Below, piece after piece: positions 39,246 through 46,847 of a stretch of 64,000 bases of DNA. Location: positions 125,848-189,847 of the forward strand of contig NZ_MJGV01000002.1 in NCBI RefSeq assembly GCF_001865015.1. The letters run 5' to 3'. Every line of letters begins with the position of its first letter. Within the stretch, counting starts at the first letter, position 1. Both the position numbers and the translations under genes were made by a program. A model generated the notes under the pieces. It saw only the letters and a list, made by a program, of their open reading frames with translations. It was not told the DNA's origin and made no database searches. This stretch comes from Curtobacterium sp. MMLR14_010 (GTDB lineage: Bacteria; Actinomycetota; Actinomycetes; Actinomycetales; Microbacteriaceae).

Positions 39246-39988
39246 CGAGTGGTCACGACACCCCGTCGGGTGGGCGCCGAGTGGGCGCAGCCCGTCGCTC
39301 GGCGGCCTCGCGGCCGACGGGCGCTGACCACTCACCGGACGTGAGTGGGGTGTCGTGACCGGTCGGCGTGCCGCAGGCGGAGGGACGGACGTGCGCCGAG
39401 CCTCCCGTCCGGATCGCGTCGCCTCGCGTCGCGTCGCGTCGCGTCGCGTCGCGTCGCGTCGCGTCGCGTCGCGAGATCGCACTCTGTGTCGCCTCCGGAG
39501 TCGGGGAGGCGACAGGAAGTGCGACCTCACCGGGGCCGAGGGCGGCGCCTGCGGGGCGGGGTCGACCCGAGCCTCCCGGCCGCGAGTGGTCGGGACACCC
39601 GGTCGGGTGGGCGCGAGTGGGCGCAGCCCGTCGCTCCGCGCCGCGCCAGCCGACGACTTCCGACCACTCGGCGGACGTGAGCGGGGTGTCCTGTCCGGTG
39701 GGGAGGCCCGGCGCAGCTCCGCCCCGCACCATGTGTCGCTGAGATCGCAGTTGGTGTCGCCTCGGGTACAGGGGAGGCGACGCGGGCTGCGATCTCACCG
39801 GCGCGAGTGGTCAGGACACCCCGTCGGGTGGGCGCCGAGTGGGCGCAGCACGTCGCTCGGCGCCGCGCCAGCCGACGACTGCCGACCGCTCGGCGGACGT
39901 GAGCGGGGTGTCGTGACCGGTCGGGAGGCTCGGTGCGGCCCCGCCTCGCACGGCGCGTGACCGCGCGGCCGGTACGCACTGCCGGGGT
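39246..39988. repeat. Composite repeat region: three GGTCACGACACCCC-type inverted repeats with interleaved hairpins
   Basis: A module beginning CGAGTGGTC occurs at 39246, 39583 and 39804. In copy 1, GGTCACGACACCCC (39251-39264) pairs perfectly with GGGGTGTCGTGACC (39347-39360); copies 2 and 3 have the same arms with one to three changes (copy 3 right arm at 39905-39918). GAGATCGC hairpins lie between modules at 39474-39528 and 39741-39796. GAGCCTCCCG motifs recur at 39234, 39399 and 39570. The interval 39172-40057 lies between convergent genes and has no gene that I can support. Confidence 0.9.
39416..39470. repeat. GCGTC pentanucleotide microsatellite (11 units)
   Basis: Eleven consecutive 5-bp units of GCGTC, the second reading GCCTC. 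A simple-sequence repeat within the composite repeat region; copy number is likely variable between strains. Confidence 0.92.
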
Positions 39989-40044
39989 GAGATCGCGCTT
40001 CGTGTCGCCTCCGGGACGGGGGAGGCGACACGAAGTGCGATCTC
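39989..40044. terminator. Near-perfect hairpin downstream of metI (GAGATCGC family)
   Basis: GAGATCGCGCTTCGTGTCGC (39989-40008, then CTCC) pairs with GGAGGCGACACGAAGTGCGA (40021-40040, then TCTC) at 23 of 24 positions. It begins 13 nt beyond the metI stop and is well placed to terminate the metQNI operon. Related copies: 39474, 39741 and 54744. Confidence 0.75.
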
Positions 40045-40057
40045 GGTGCAGCCCGCG

Positions 40058-40729
40058 TCAGCGACGGAGCGTCGCGCGCGCCAAGCGGTTGCCGACGAAC
40101 TGGCCGAGCTGCACGATGATGACGATCGCGGCCACCGAGACGTAGACGATCCACCAGTCGTACCGCTGCGAGCCGTAGGTGATCGCGTACTCGCCGAGTC
40201 CGCCGCCGCCGATGAGTGCACCCTGCGCGGTCATGTCCACGATGCCGATGAAGATGAACGTGTACCCGAGGATGAGCGGCCCGAGGCCCTCGGGGATGAG
40301 CACGGTCAGCAGGATCGACACCGGGTGCGCGCCGGAGGCCCTGGCGGCCTCGACCACGCCGGGGTCGACCGACAGCAGGTTCTGCTCCACGATGCGGGCG
40401 ACGGCGAACGACGCCGCGAGCGAGATCGCGAACGTGACCGCCGGCACGCCGATCGTGGTCTGCACGACGACGCGGGACAGGGGTGCGATCGCGGCGAGGA
40501 AGATCACGAACGGGATGGGCCGCACGAGGTTCACGAGCAGGTTGATCACCGTGTACGCCGTGCGGCTGCCGAGCAGGTTGCCCGGCCGTGTGGCGTACAG
40601 GGCGAGGCCGAGCGCCAACCCGATGAGCCCCGCGATCACCAGCGAGACGATCGACATCACGATGGTGTCGCGCACCGAGGACAGGAACACGTCGAACGTG
40701 TCGATCACGCTCTGGAAGGAGTTGTTCAT
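40058..40729 (-). CDS. metI: Methionine ABC transporter permease
   Basis: A 223-aa inner-membrane permease with five or six hydrophobic helices: DTIVMSIVSLVIAGLIGLALGLALY, TAYTVINLLVNLVRPIPFVIFLAAIAP, and the EAA loop VEAARASGAHPVSILLTVLIPEGLGP that contacts the ATPase. YGSQRYDWWIVYV is typical of MetI near the C-terminus. ATG 40729 overlaps the metN stop (ATGA). Last gene of metQ-metN-metI. Confidence 0.95.
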   Translation of the reverse strand: MNNSFQSVIDTFDVFLSSVRDTIVMSIVSLVIAGLIGLALGLALYATRPGNLLGSRTAYTVINLLVNLVRPIPFVIFLAAIAPLSRVVVQTTIGVPAVTFAISLAASFAVARIVEQNLLSVDPGVVEAARASGAHPVSILLTVLIPEGLGPLILGYTFIFIGIVDMTAQGALIGGGGLGEYAITYGSQRYDWWIVYVSVAAIVIIVQLGQFVGNRLARATLRR

Positions 40730-41784
40730 GCGAGGGCCTCCTCGTTCGTCGTGACACCCGCGGCACGCAGCGCGGCGATCGCGGCATCCACGGCGCCGGA
40801 CCCAGGGCCGGCAACGGGTCCCGCGTCGACGAGCTCGTACGTCAGTGACCCGATCCGGCGCTCCCGGATCTCGCCCACGCCGCCGTAGACGAGCTCGGCG
40901 GTGACGCCCGCGGTGCGGAACGCCTGATCGATGCGGTTCTGCAGCCCGGCCTCGTCGGTGATCTGCACCGTGACGAGGCGTCCGGGGTGCCGCTCCCGCA
41001 GCCGGACCAGCGTCTCCGGAGAGGGACGGTCGTGCAGCGCCGTGCGGACGAAGCGCTGTGCGGCCTGGGTCTGCGGCGTGGAGAACACGTCGTACACGTC
41101 GCCGACCTCGACCACGCGGCCCTGCTCCATGACGGCGACGCGATCGGCGATCTGCCGGACGGCGTCCATCTCGTGCGTGATGACGATGATCGTGACGCCG
41201 AGCTCCCGGTTCACCCGACGCAGGAGCGCGAGCACCTCGGAGGTGGTCTCCGGGTCGAGCGCACTCGTGGCCTCGTCGGCCAGCAGCAGCTCGGGGTTCG
41301 ACGCCAGCGCCCGGGCGATCCCGACCCGCTGCTTCTGCCCGCCGGAGAGCTGCTCGGGGTACGCGTGGGCACGGTCGAGCAGCCCCACGAAGTCGAGCAG
41401 CTCGGCCACGCGCCGGTCCCGCTCGTCCTTGGCGACACCGGCGACCTTGAGCGGGTACGCCACGTTGCCGGCGATGGTGCGGGAGCGGAACAGGTTGAAC
41501 TGCTGGAAGATCATCCCGATCCGGCGTCGGGCCAGGCGGCGGTCCCGCTCGGGGATGGCCGTGAGCTCCTGGCCGGCGACCGTGACCGTGCCCGCCGTGG
41601 GCAGTTCGAGCGCGTTGACCAGCCGGACCAGGGTGGACTTGCCAGCACCGGAGTACCCGATGACGCCGAGGACCTCACCCTGTTCGACGTCGAGGGTGAC
41701 GTCCTCGACGGCGGCGATCGTCTCGCCGGTGTCGGCGCGGCGGTAGCTCTTCGAGACGCCGCGGAGTTCGACGAGGGCAGCCAC
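40726..41784 (-). CDS. metN: Methionine ABC transporter ATP-binding protein
   Basis: A 352-aa ABC ATPase. Walker A GYSGAGKST, Q-loop FQQFNLF, signature LSGGQKQR, Walker B LLLADEATSALDP and H-loop ITHEM are all intact. The C-terminal NIL domain (about 265-335, RHPGRLVTVQITDEAGLQNRIDQAF), which binds methionine for trans-inhibition in MetN proteins, supports methionine as substrate. GTG 41784 shares its first base with the TAG of metQ. Confidence 0.95.
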   Translation of the reverse strand: MAALVELRGVSKSYRRADTGETIAAVEDVTLDVEQGEVLGVIGYSGAGKSTLVRLVNALELPTAGTVTVAGQELTAIPERDRRLARRRIGMIFQQFNLFRSRTIAGNVAYPLKVAGVAKDERDRRVAELLDFVGLLDRAHAYPEQLSGGQKQRVGIARALASNPELLLADEATSALDPETTSEVLALLRRVNRELGVTIIVITHEMDAVRQIADRVAVMEQGRVVEVGDVYDVFSTPQTQAAQRFVRTALHDRPSPETLVRLRERHPGRLVTVQITDEAGLQNRIDQAFRTAGVTAELVYGGVGEIRERRIGSLTYELVDAGPVAGPGSGAVDAAIAALRAAGVTTNEEALA

Positions 41785-42734
41785 TACTTCGTTGCCGCCT
41801 TCGCGTCCTTCTCGACCGTCGTGAGCTCCTGCTGCAGGGCAGCGGGGCTCTCGTCGCTCGGCACCGCGTCGGGGTAGTCCTTCGCGAACACCTTCTGCAC
41901 GGCTTCGTCCTGGAACAGCTTCGCGAGGTCGAGGTAGGTGGCGTTGTCCTTGTCTGCGTTCCGCGCGGCGAACACGTTCACGTACGGGGCGGCCGAGGCG
42001 CTCTTCGGGTCGTCCTGGAAGATCGCGTCCTTGGTGTCCAGCCCGGCCGACGTGGCGAAGTTCACGTTGACGATGGAGCCGTCGACCGAGCCCTGCTGCA
42101 GGGCGTTCGCGGTCTGCGAGGCGTCGAGCGGCTGCACGTCGACCTTGTGCGAGGTGATGTCGGCGACGGTCGAAAACGCGTTGCCGCCGTCCTCGAGCTC
42201 CAGCAGGCCGGCCGACTGCAGCACCAGGAGTGCCCGGGCCTCGTTGATGGCGTCGTTCGGGATGGCGATCTTCGCGCCCTCGGCGAAGTCCTTCACGTCC
42301 GACACCTTCGTCGAGTACAGCGGCAGCGGGTAGACGGCCGTCGCGCCGATGGGCTGCAGGTCGTCGTCCGAGGTGACGTTGTAGTTCGCCAGGTACTGGA
42401 TGTGCTGGAACTGGTTGAGGTCGACCTGCTCGTCCTTGAGCGCCGGGTTCGGCAGCGAGTAGTCCGAGAAGTTCTTGAGCTGCACGGTGACGTTCAGGTC
42501 CTTCTTCGCGAGGTCCACGTACGTCTTCCAGTAGGGCAGCGACTTGTCCGAGACACCGATCGTCACCGTCTTCGGGGCGGCACTCGACGCGGACCCGGCG
42601 GTGTCCTCACCACCGTTCCGGACAGCGACCACGACGATCGCGACGATGATCGCGACGACGACGATCGCGGCGGCGACGATCCAGCCGATCGGGCGCTTGC
42701 GCTTCGGCTTGGCGGGCAGGGCGGGTGCGGTCAT
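41784..42734 (-). CDS. metQ: Methionine-binding protein, membrane-anchored by an N-terminal helix
   Basis: A 316-aa NlpA/MetQ-family substrate-binding protein: VTIGVSDKSLPYWKTYVDLAKKDLNVTVQLKNFSDYSLPNPALKDEQVDLNQFQHIQYLANYN, then the IPNDAINEARALLVLQSAGL segment. Unlike usual MetQ lipoproteins it has no lipobox and no cysteine near the N-terminus. Instead a basic stretch (KPKRKRP) precedes a long hydrophobic helix (16-38), so it is probably tethered as a type II membrane protein. First gene of the operon; GAGGAGC precedes the ATG, and a leader hairpin lies further upstream. Confidence 0.92.
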   Translation of the reverse strand: MTAPALPAKPKRKRPIGWIVAAAIVVVAIIVAIVVVAVRNGGEDTAGSASSAAPKTVTIGVSDKSLPYWKTYVDLAKKDLNVTVQLKNFSDYSLPNPALKDEQVDLNQFQHIQYLANYNVTSDDDLQPIGATAVYPLPLYSTKVSDVKDFAEGAKIAIPNDAINEARALLVLQSAGLLELEDGGNAFSTVADITSHKVDVQPLDASQTANALQQGSVDGSIVNVNFATSAGLDTKDAIFQDDPKSASAAPYVNVFAARNADKDNATYLDLAKLFQDEAVQKVFAKDYPDAVPSDESPAALQQELTTVEKDAKAATK

Positions 42735-42761
42735 GGGGTGCTCCTCGTGGGGTGGCGGGGT

Positions 42762-42790
42762 CACACGCTCGTGGACTGACCACGAGTGTG
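42762..42790 (-). promoter_or_regulatory. Stem-loop in the metQNI leader
   Basis: CACACGCTCGTGG (42762-42774) and CCACGAGTGTG (42780-42790) pair around a 5-nt loop (one bulge or mismatch region). It lies 28 nt upstream of metQ and could be a regulatory leader structure. I find no match to SAM-I riboswitch consensus, so a role in methionine control is only suggested by location. Confidence 0.4.
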
Positions 42791-42890
42791 GCTGCCGGCA
42801 GGAGCGGGGTCGACTTGCGTTCCGCCGTGTTACGCGCAGCCGCAGCCGCAGCCGACGCACGCCGTCAGCGCCGCACGCAGCCGACGCGGG

Positions 42891-42896
42891 CAGACT
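42891..42896 (+). promoter_or_regulatory. -10 element of the 2H phosphoesterase gene
   Basis: CAGACT followed by 7 nt and GTG 42904; no ribosome-binding site. Confidence 0.4.
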
Positions 42897-42903
42897 CGGA
42901 CGG

Positions 42904-43398
42904 GTGCGCAGCATCGAACTCGTCCTCGACGCCCCCTCCGACCAGGCGGTCCGCGCGCTCTGGCAGATCCTCGTCGCCGCGGAGCTCCCGAGCCTCGGCC
43001 ACTCCGGCACGAACGACCCGCACGTGACGCTCGCCGCGGGGGAGTCCCTGCCCGTCCCGTCCGGCATCGGCGCCCCGATGCCCGAGGCCCTCCGCGTCGC
43101 CGGCGTCCTGCTGTTCCCCGCCGGCCCCGGCCGGCACGTGCTCGGCCTCGGCGTGGTCGTCGACGAGCCGCTCGCCCGGTTCCACCGCGCGGTGCACGCC
43201 GCGGCTCCTGGCTCGCTCGACTCGTCGCTCCCCGGGCGCTGGGCACCGCACGTCACCCTCGCTCGACGGATCCGCGACGTCGACCTGCCCGCCGCCCTCC
43301 GGGTGCTCACGGCCGACGCACCCCTGCCCGAGGTGCTCACCGTGGGCGGTCTCCGCCACTGGGACGGGGATGCGAAGGCGGTCACCCCCCTGACGTGA
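42904..43398 (+). CDS. 2'-5' RNA ligase-like 2H phosphoesterase
   Basis: A 164-aa protein of the 2H phosphoesterase superfamily, defined by two H-x-T/S-x motifs: DPHVTLA (about 38-44) and APHVTLA (about 115-121), which together form the catalytic pocket for 2',3'-cyclic phosphates or 2'-5' bonds. The N-terminus RSIELVLDAPSDQAVRALWQIL is the usual first strand and helix. GTG 42904 is supported by the upstream -10. RNA repair or nucleotide metabolism is likely; the substrate is not known. Confidence 0.85.
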   Translation: MRSIELVLDAPSDQAVRALWQILVAAELPSLGHSGTNDPHVTLAAGESLPVPSGIGAPMPEALRVAGVLLFPAGPGRHVLGLGVVVDEPLARFHRAVHAAAPGSLDSSLPGRWAPHVTLARRIRDVDLPAALRVLTADAPLPEVLTVGGLRHWDGDAKAVTPLT

Positions 43399-43417
43399 GC
43401 CGGGTGGCGGTCCGGCA

Positions 43418-43447
43418 CCGGGCCTCCCGGCCGGTCTGGAGGCTCGG
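43418..43447. terminator. Hairpin between convergent 2H phosphoesterase and alditol oxidase genes
   Basis: CCGGGCCTCC (43418-43427) pairs with GGAGGCTCGG (43438-43447) apart from one G-T pair, around a 10-nt loop. Member of the GAGCCTCC family, located 2 nt from the alditol oxidase stop. Confidence 0.6.
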
Positions 43448-43448
43448 A

Positions 43449-44687
43449 TCAGGCCCGCAGGACCCGCTCGCCGAACGCTGATGCGAACGTCCGCTGCGGG
43501 TCGGCACGCGCGATCAGCGCGCGGACGTCCGGCAGACGTGGGTAGAGCGCCGCGACCGCGTCGCCGTCGAGGGAGCTCATCTTGCCCCAGTGCGGGCGGC
43601 CGCCGAACGGGGCGAGCCGGGCCTCGAGGTCGGGCAGCAGGGTTGCGACCTCCTCGGGGTGCTTCTGCCAGGTGAACGCGATGCAGAAGACCTCCTCGCC
43701 CTGGGACGGGCTGAGCCAGAGGTCGTCGGCGGCCATGGTGCGGAGCTCGGCGACGTGCAGGTGTGGCTGGATGCGGTCGGCCATCCCGCGGAGGGCGTCG
43801 AGGGCTGCCGCAGCGTGCCGGAGCGGGACGAAGTGTTCGCTCTGCACCTCGGAGCCGTGGGACGGGACGGAGTCGATGGGGAAGTGCGGCAGGCGGTCCC
43901 ACCACGGCCCGATCGAGCCGTCGCGTGCGGTGTGGTGGTCGTCGCCGGGGCTGCCGGGCAGTCGCGGGGCACCGAACAGGCTGTCGGGGACGTCATCCGT
44001 CGTGTCCACGCGGGACTTCACGAGCACCTCGCTGATCTCGTCCCCGAACCGCGTGTACGCGCAGACGGAGTACCCGGCGGCGTGGATCTCGGCGGCGTGG
44101 TCGAGGAACGTGCGCCAGGGGAACGGGCCGTAGGTGTCCTGGCGCATCCGGTAGGCGGGCTCGACGTCGAGCGTGACCCGCGTGACGATGCCGAGGAGTC
44201 CGAGGTGCAGGACGCTGCCGGCGAAGTCGGGCTCGCCGCGGCGGAGGGTGCGGGTGCTGCCGTCGGCGCCGACGACCTCGAGCGCGCGGACGGCGGTCGA
44301 CAGCGAGCCGAGGGTCGTGCCGGAGCCGTGGGTGCCGGTGGCGATCGCGCCGCCGACGGAGATGTGGGGGAGCGACCCCATGTTGTGCAGGGCGAGGCCC
44401 GCGGCGTCGAGCTCGGGGGCGACCCGGCCGTACCGGGTGCCGGCGCCGAGGGTGGCGGTGGTGCCATCGTCACCGATCACGAGGTCGGTGGGGATGCCGG
44501 TCAGGTCGAGCAGCACGCCGGGGCTGTCGGCGACGTCGTTGAACGAGTGGCGCGTGCCGAGGCCGTGGATGCGCGGGGCCCGGGCGACGACGTCGGCGAC
44601 CTCGTCGAGGGAGGTCGGGCGGACGACGCGTTCCGCGGTGTAGGTGACGGTGCCGGACCAGTTGAGCTCGCTCGTCGTCGAGTGCAT
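43449..44687 (-). CDS. FAD-linked alditol oxidase (AldO/xylitol oxidase-like)
   Basis: A 412-aa VAO-family flavoenzyme. The N-terminal FAD domain has IHGLGTRHSFNDVADSPG, in which His47 matches the histidine covalently bound to FAD in Streptomyces alditol oxidase, and SVGGAIATGTHGSGTTLGSLSTAV. The C-terminal part (HWGKMSSLDGDAVAALYPRLPDVRALIARADPQRTFASAFGERVL) matches the ALO domain end. It should oxidise terminal hydroxyls of polyols such as xylitol or sorbitol with release of hydrogen peroxide. Length fits AldO closely. Leaderless-type promoter upstream (CATCGT, 6-nt gap). Confidence 0.9.
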   Translation of the reverse strand: MHSTTSELNWSGTVTYTAERVVRPTSLDEVADVVARAPRIHGLGTRHSFNDVADSPGVLLDLTGIPTDLVIGDDGTTATLGAGTRYGRVAPELDAAGLALHNMGSLPHISVGGAIATGTHGSGTTLGSLSTAVRALEVVGADGSTRTLRRGEPDFAGSVLHLGLLGIVTRVTLDVEPAYRMRQDTYGPFPWRTFLDHAAEIHAAGYSVCAYTRFGDEISEVLVKSRVDTTDDVPDSLFGAPRLPGSPGDDHHTARDGSIGPWWDRLPHFPIDSVPSHGSEVQSEHFVPLRHAAAALDALRGMADRIQPHLHVAELRTMAADDLWLSPSQGEEVFCIAFTWQKHPEEVATLLPDLEARLAPFGGRPHWGKMSSLDGDAVAALYPRLPDVRALIARADPQRTFASAFGERVLRA

Positions 44688-44693
44688 GCGTCC

Positions 44694-44699
44694 ACGATG
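44694..44699 (-). promoter_or_regulatory. -10 element of the alditol oxidase gene
   Basis: CATCGT on the minus strand, 6 nt before ATG 44687, with no ribosome-binding site. Confidence 0.4.
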
Positions 44700-44722
44700 C
44701 CACTCGCCGGTGACTTCTCCTG

Positions 44723-44790
44723 GTTCGCGCCCCGCAACGAGCATCGCGCCCCGCTGTGGCGGGGCGCGATGTTCGGAACGGGGCGCGATG
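44723..44790. repeat. Nested GCGCCCC/GGGGCGC hairpin related to a module of the tandem array
   Basis: Inner arms ATCGCGCCCCGC (44743-44754) and GCGGGGCGCGAT (44759-44770) are perfect with a 4-nt loop; outer arms TTCGCGCCCCG (44723) and CGGGGCGCGAT (44780) flank them. The same two-left, two-right layout occurs in every unit of the 12.6 kb array. It lies 38 nt downstream of the minus-strand MFS gene and may terminate it. Confidence 0.7.
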
Positions 44791-44827
44791 TCGGACAGGT
44801 CCGGCGCCAGCCCTCGGCTGCCGCGCG

Positions 44828-46318
44828 CTAGTGCGCCATCGTGGGCGTCGGTGCGCCCTCGGGGACCACGGGCTTCCGGACGAAGCAGGCCGCCAGGATC
44901 GTGAACAGCGAGATGATGCCGCCGACGAGGAAGGCCGTGCGCACGCCGGACGACGTCGCCTCGGCCAGGCCGTCGGCACCCGAGCCCGCGGCCGCCGTCG
45001 CGGCGCCGATGGTCAGGAGCGTGATGAACAGGGCGGTGCCGGCAGCGCCGGCGAGCTGCTGCGCCGTGCCGAGCACCGCGCTGCCGTGCGAGTAGAGCTT
45101 CGGGGGCAGACCGCCGAGCGCCGCGGTGAACAGCGGCGTGAAGCTCAGTGCGAGGCCGATGCTGAGGACGACGTGTGCGGTGAGGACGAACCACACGCTC
45201 GTGTCCGTGCCGACGGTCGACAGGGCGAAGAGCACGACGCTGATGATGACCGCACCCGGGATGAGGAGCACCCGCGGACCACGACGGTCGTAGATGCGGC
45301 CGACGACCGGGGACAGCAGGCCCATCAGCAGACCGCCGGGGAGGAGCAGCAGGCCGACGTTCAGGACCTCGAGCCCGAGGACGCGCTCCAGGTAGATCGG
45401 CAGCAGGATCAGCGTGCCGAGCATCACCAGGAAGCTCAGGCCCATGCCCACGATCGGGACGGTGAAGCCCTTCGTCTGGAACGTGCGCAGGTCGAGCAGG
45501 GCCCTGTCGGTGCGCTGCAGGCGCGTCTGCCGGACGATGAACAGCGCCAGGCCGACGGCGCCGACCACCAGGGCCGTGACCGGCATGACGGGGCCGGTGG
45601 TCGCGATCTCACCGATGCTCGACAGGCCGTAGACGATCCCGCCGAACGCGAAGGCGGACAGGATCACGGAGGCCACGTCGAGCGGGGCCTTCCGCGGGGT
45701 GCCGACGTTGCGGACCTTCACCATGCCGAGGACGAGCGCGGCGACGGCGATCGGCAGGACGAACCCGAACAGCCAGCGCCAGGAGAACGCGTTGAGGATC
45801 AGACCGGAGATCGTCGGGCCGACGGCGGGGGCGACCGAGATGACGATCGAGATGTTCCCCATCACACGGCCGCGGTGCGCGGGGTCGATGAGCGTCAGGA
45901 CGGTGGTCATGAGCAGCGGCATCATGATCGCGGTACCGCTGGCCTGCACGATGCGTCCGAGGAGCAGCGTCGTGAACCCGGGGGCGAGCAGCGCGATGAG
46001 CGTGCCGGCGGAGAACAGGCTCATCGCCCACATGAACACCGGCCGGGTGTTGAAGCGCTGGATCAGGAACCCGGTGATCGGGATGACGACGGCCATCGTC
46101 AGCAGGAAGCCCGTGGTGAGCCACTGCCCGGTCGCGGCGCTGATGTCGAGGTCGTCCATGAGCCGGGGCAGGGCGACGCCCATGATCGTCTCGTTGAGGA
46201 TCACGACGAACGCCGAGACCAGCAGCAGGCCGATCACGAGTCGGTCGTCGGCCGCGGACCGCGCGGGAGCGGGCTGTGACCCGGTCCTCGGAGCGGTGTC
46301 GATGGCGTGGTCGGTCAT
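44828..46318 (-). CDS. MFS multidrug transporter, DHA2 family (14 helices)
   Basis: A 496-aa proton-driven exporter with about 14 membrane segments. DHA2 signatures: NETIMGVALPRLMDDLDISAATGQWLTTGFLLTMAVVIPITGFL at helices 1-2, and IVISVAPAVGPTISGLILNAFSWRWLF (motif C, helix 5). GRIYDRRGPRVLLIPG is the second-half motif A. ATG 46318 follows GGAGCC; an in-frame ATG 12 codons upstream is less likely. Substrate unknown; no regulator is adjacent. Confidence 0.92.
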   Translation of the reverse strand: MTDHAIDTAPRTGSQPAPARSAADDRLVIGLLLVSAFVVILNETIMGVALPRLMDDLDISAATGQWLTTGFLLTMAVVIPITGFLIQRFNTRPVFMWAMSLFSAGTLIALLAPGFTTLLLGRIVQASGTAIMMPLLMTTVLTLIDPAHRGRVMGNISIVISVAPAVGPTISGLILNAFSWRWLFGFVLPIAVAALVLGMVKVRNVGTPRKAPLDVASVILSAFAFGGIVYGLSSIGEIATTGPVMPVTALVVGAVGLALFIVRQTRLQRTDRALLDLRTFQTKGFTVPIVGMGLSFLVMLGTLILLPIYLERVLGLEVLNVGLLLLPGGLLMGLLSPVVGRIYDRRGPRVLLIPGAVIISVVLFALSTVGTDTSVWFVLTAHVVLSIGLALSFTPLFTAALGGLPPKLYSHGSAVLGTAQQLAGAAGTALFITLLTIGAATAAAGSGADGLAEATSSGVRTAFLVGGIISLFTILAACFVRKPVVPEGAPTPTMAH

Positions 46319-46417
46319 GTGTGGCTCCGAACGAGAGTCGATGGGTGATGCCACGGGTGCAGCACCTGAGTGTTCTCGATCATTCCGCGACGCGCCGATC
46401 GATCTCGGTCTGGCCGC

Positions 46418-46699
46418 TCAGCGCAGGATGTCGAAGCGCTCGGTGTCCCCGTGCGGGACGACCGGTCGGGCTGACACGTCGGTCACCGTCGCGGCGGGCG
46501 GACCGGTGCGGAGCATCTCGACGAGGGCGTCGACGGCGGCCGACGGCCCCTCGGCCTCGACCTCCACCGTGCCGTCGAAGAGGTTCCGCGCGTACCCCGC
46601 GAGTTCGAGTCCGTCCGCCTTGCGTGCCGTCCACCAGCGGAACCCGACCCCCTGGACCGTCCCCGCGACGACGACGTGCACACGTGTCACCGTTGTCAT
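46418..46699 (-). CDS. acyP: Acylphosphatase
   Basis: A 93-aa acylphosphatase, hydrolysing the carboxyl-phosphate bond of acyl phosphates. The active-site loop GTVQGVGFRWWT supplies Arg21 (phosphate cradle), and GYARNLFDGTVEVEAEG supplies Asn39 (positions the water). Length and ferredoxin-like pattern are typical. ATG 46699 has TACTGT 6 nt before it (leaderless). Confidence 0.94.
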   Translation of the reverse strand: MTTVTRVHVVVAGTVQGVGFRWWTARKADGLELAGYARNLFDGTVEVEAEGPSAAVDALVEMLRTGPPAATVTDVSARPVVPHGDTERFDILR

Positions 46700-46705
46700 G
46701 TCGCC

Positions 46706-46711
46706 ACAGTA
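46706..46711 (-). promoter_or_regulatory. -10 element of acyP
   Basis: TACTGT on the minus strand followed by 6 nt and ATG 46699. Confidence 0.5.
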
Positions 46712-46796
46712 GGCGCGTCGGGTTTCCCGCCGGTCACCGCCGTGCTTCGGGTGGATGTCGGTGTGTTTCGACCAGGTGTCGCCGCGCGTCGGAGCC

Positions 46797-46844
46797 AGTG
46801 ATAGTGTCCTCTCAACCCGATCACTTACAGTCAGGATGACCTGA
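46797..46844 (+). promoter_or_regulatory. Promoter and inverted repeats of the nrtR-nad operon
   Basis: TAGTGT (46802-46807) is a probable -10. It is overlapped by AGTGAT (46797) and ATCACT (46820-46825), an inverted repeat across the probable start site. A second perfect repeat, TCAGG-ATGA-CCTGA (46831-46844), ends 3 nt before nrtR. Either could be the NrtR operator; autoregulation of nad genes by NrtR is known in other bacteria. Confidence 0.5.
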
Positions 46845-46847
46845 AGC

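Noticed and set aside
39246..39988. Miniature transposon with inverted ends
   Set aside because: Inverted ends are present in three copies, but no target-site duplication or transposase is visible, so I list it only as a composite repeat.
42735..42890. SAM riboswitch upstream of metQ
   Set aside because: Only one simple stem-loop is visible; conserved SAM-I core sequence is absent. Other SAM classes cannot be ruled out by eye.
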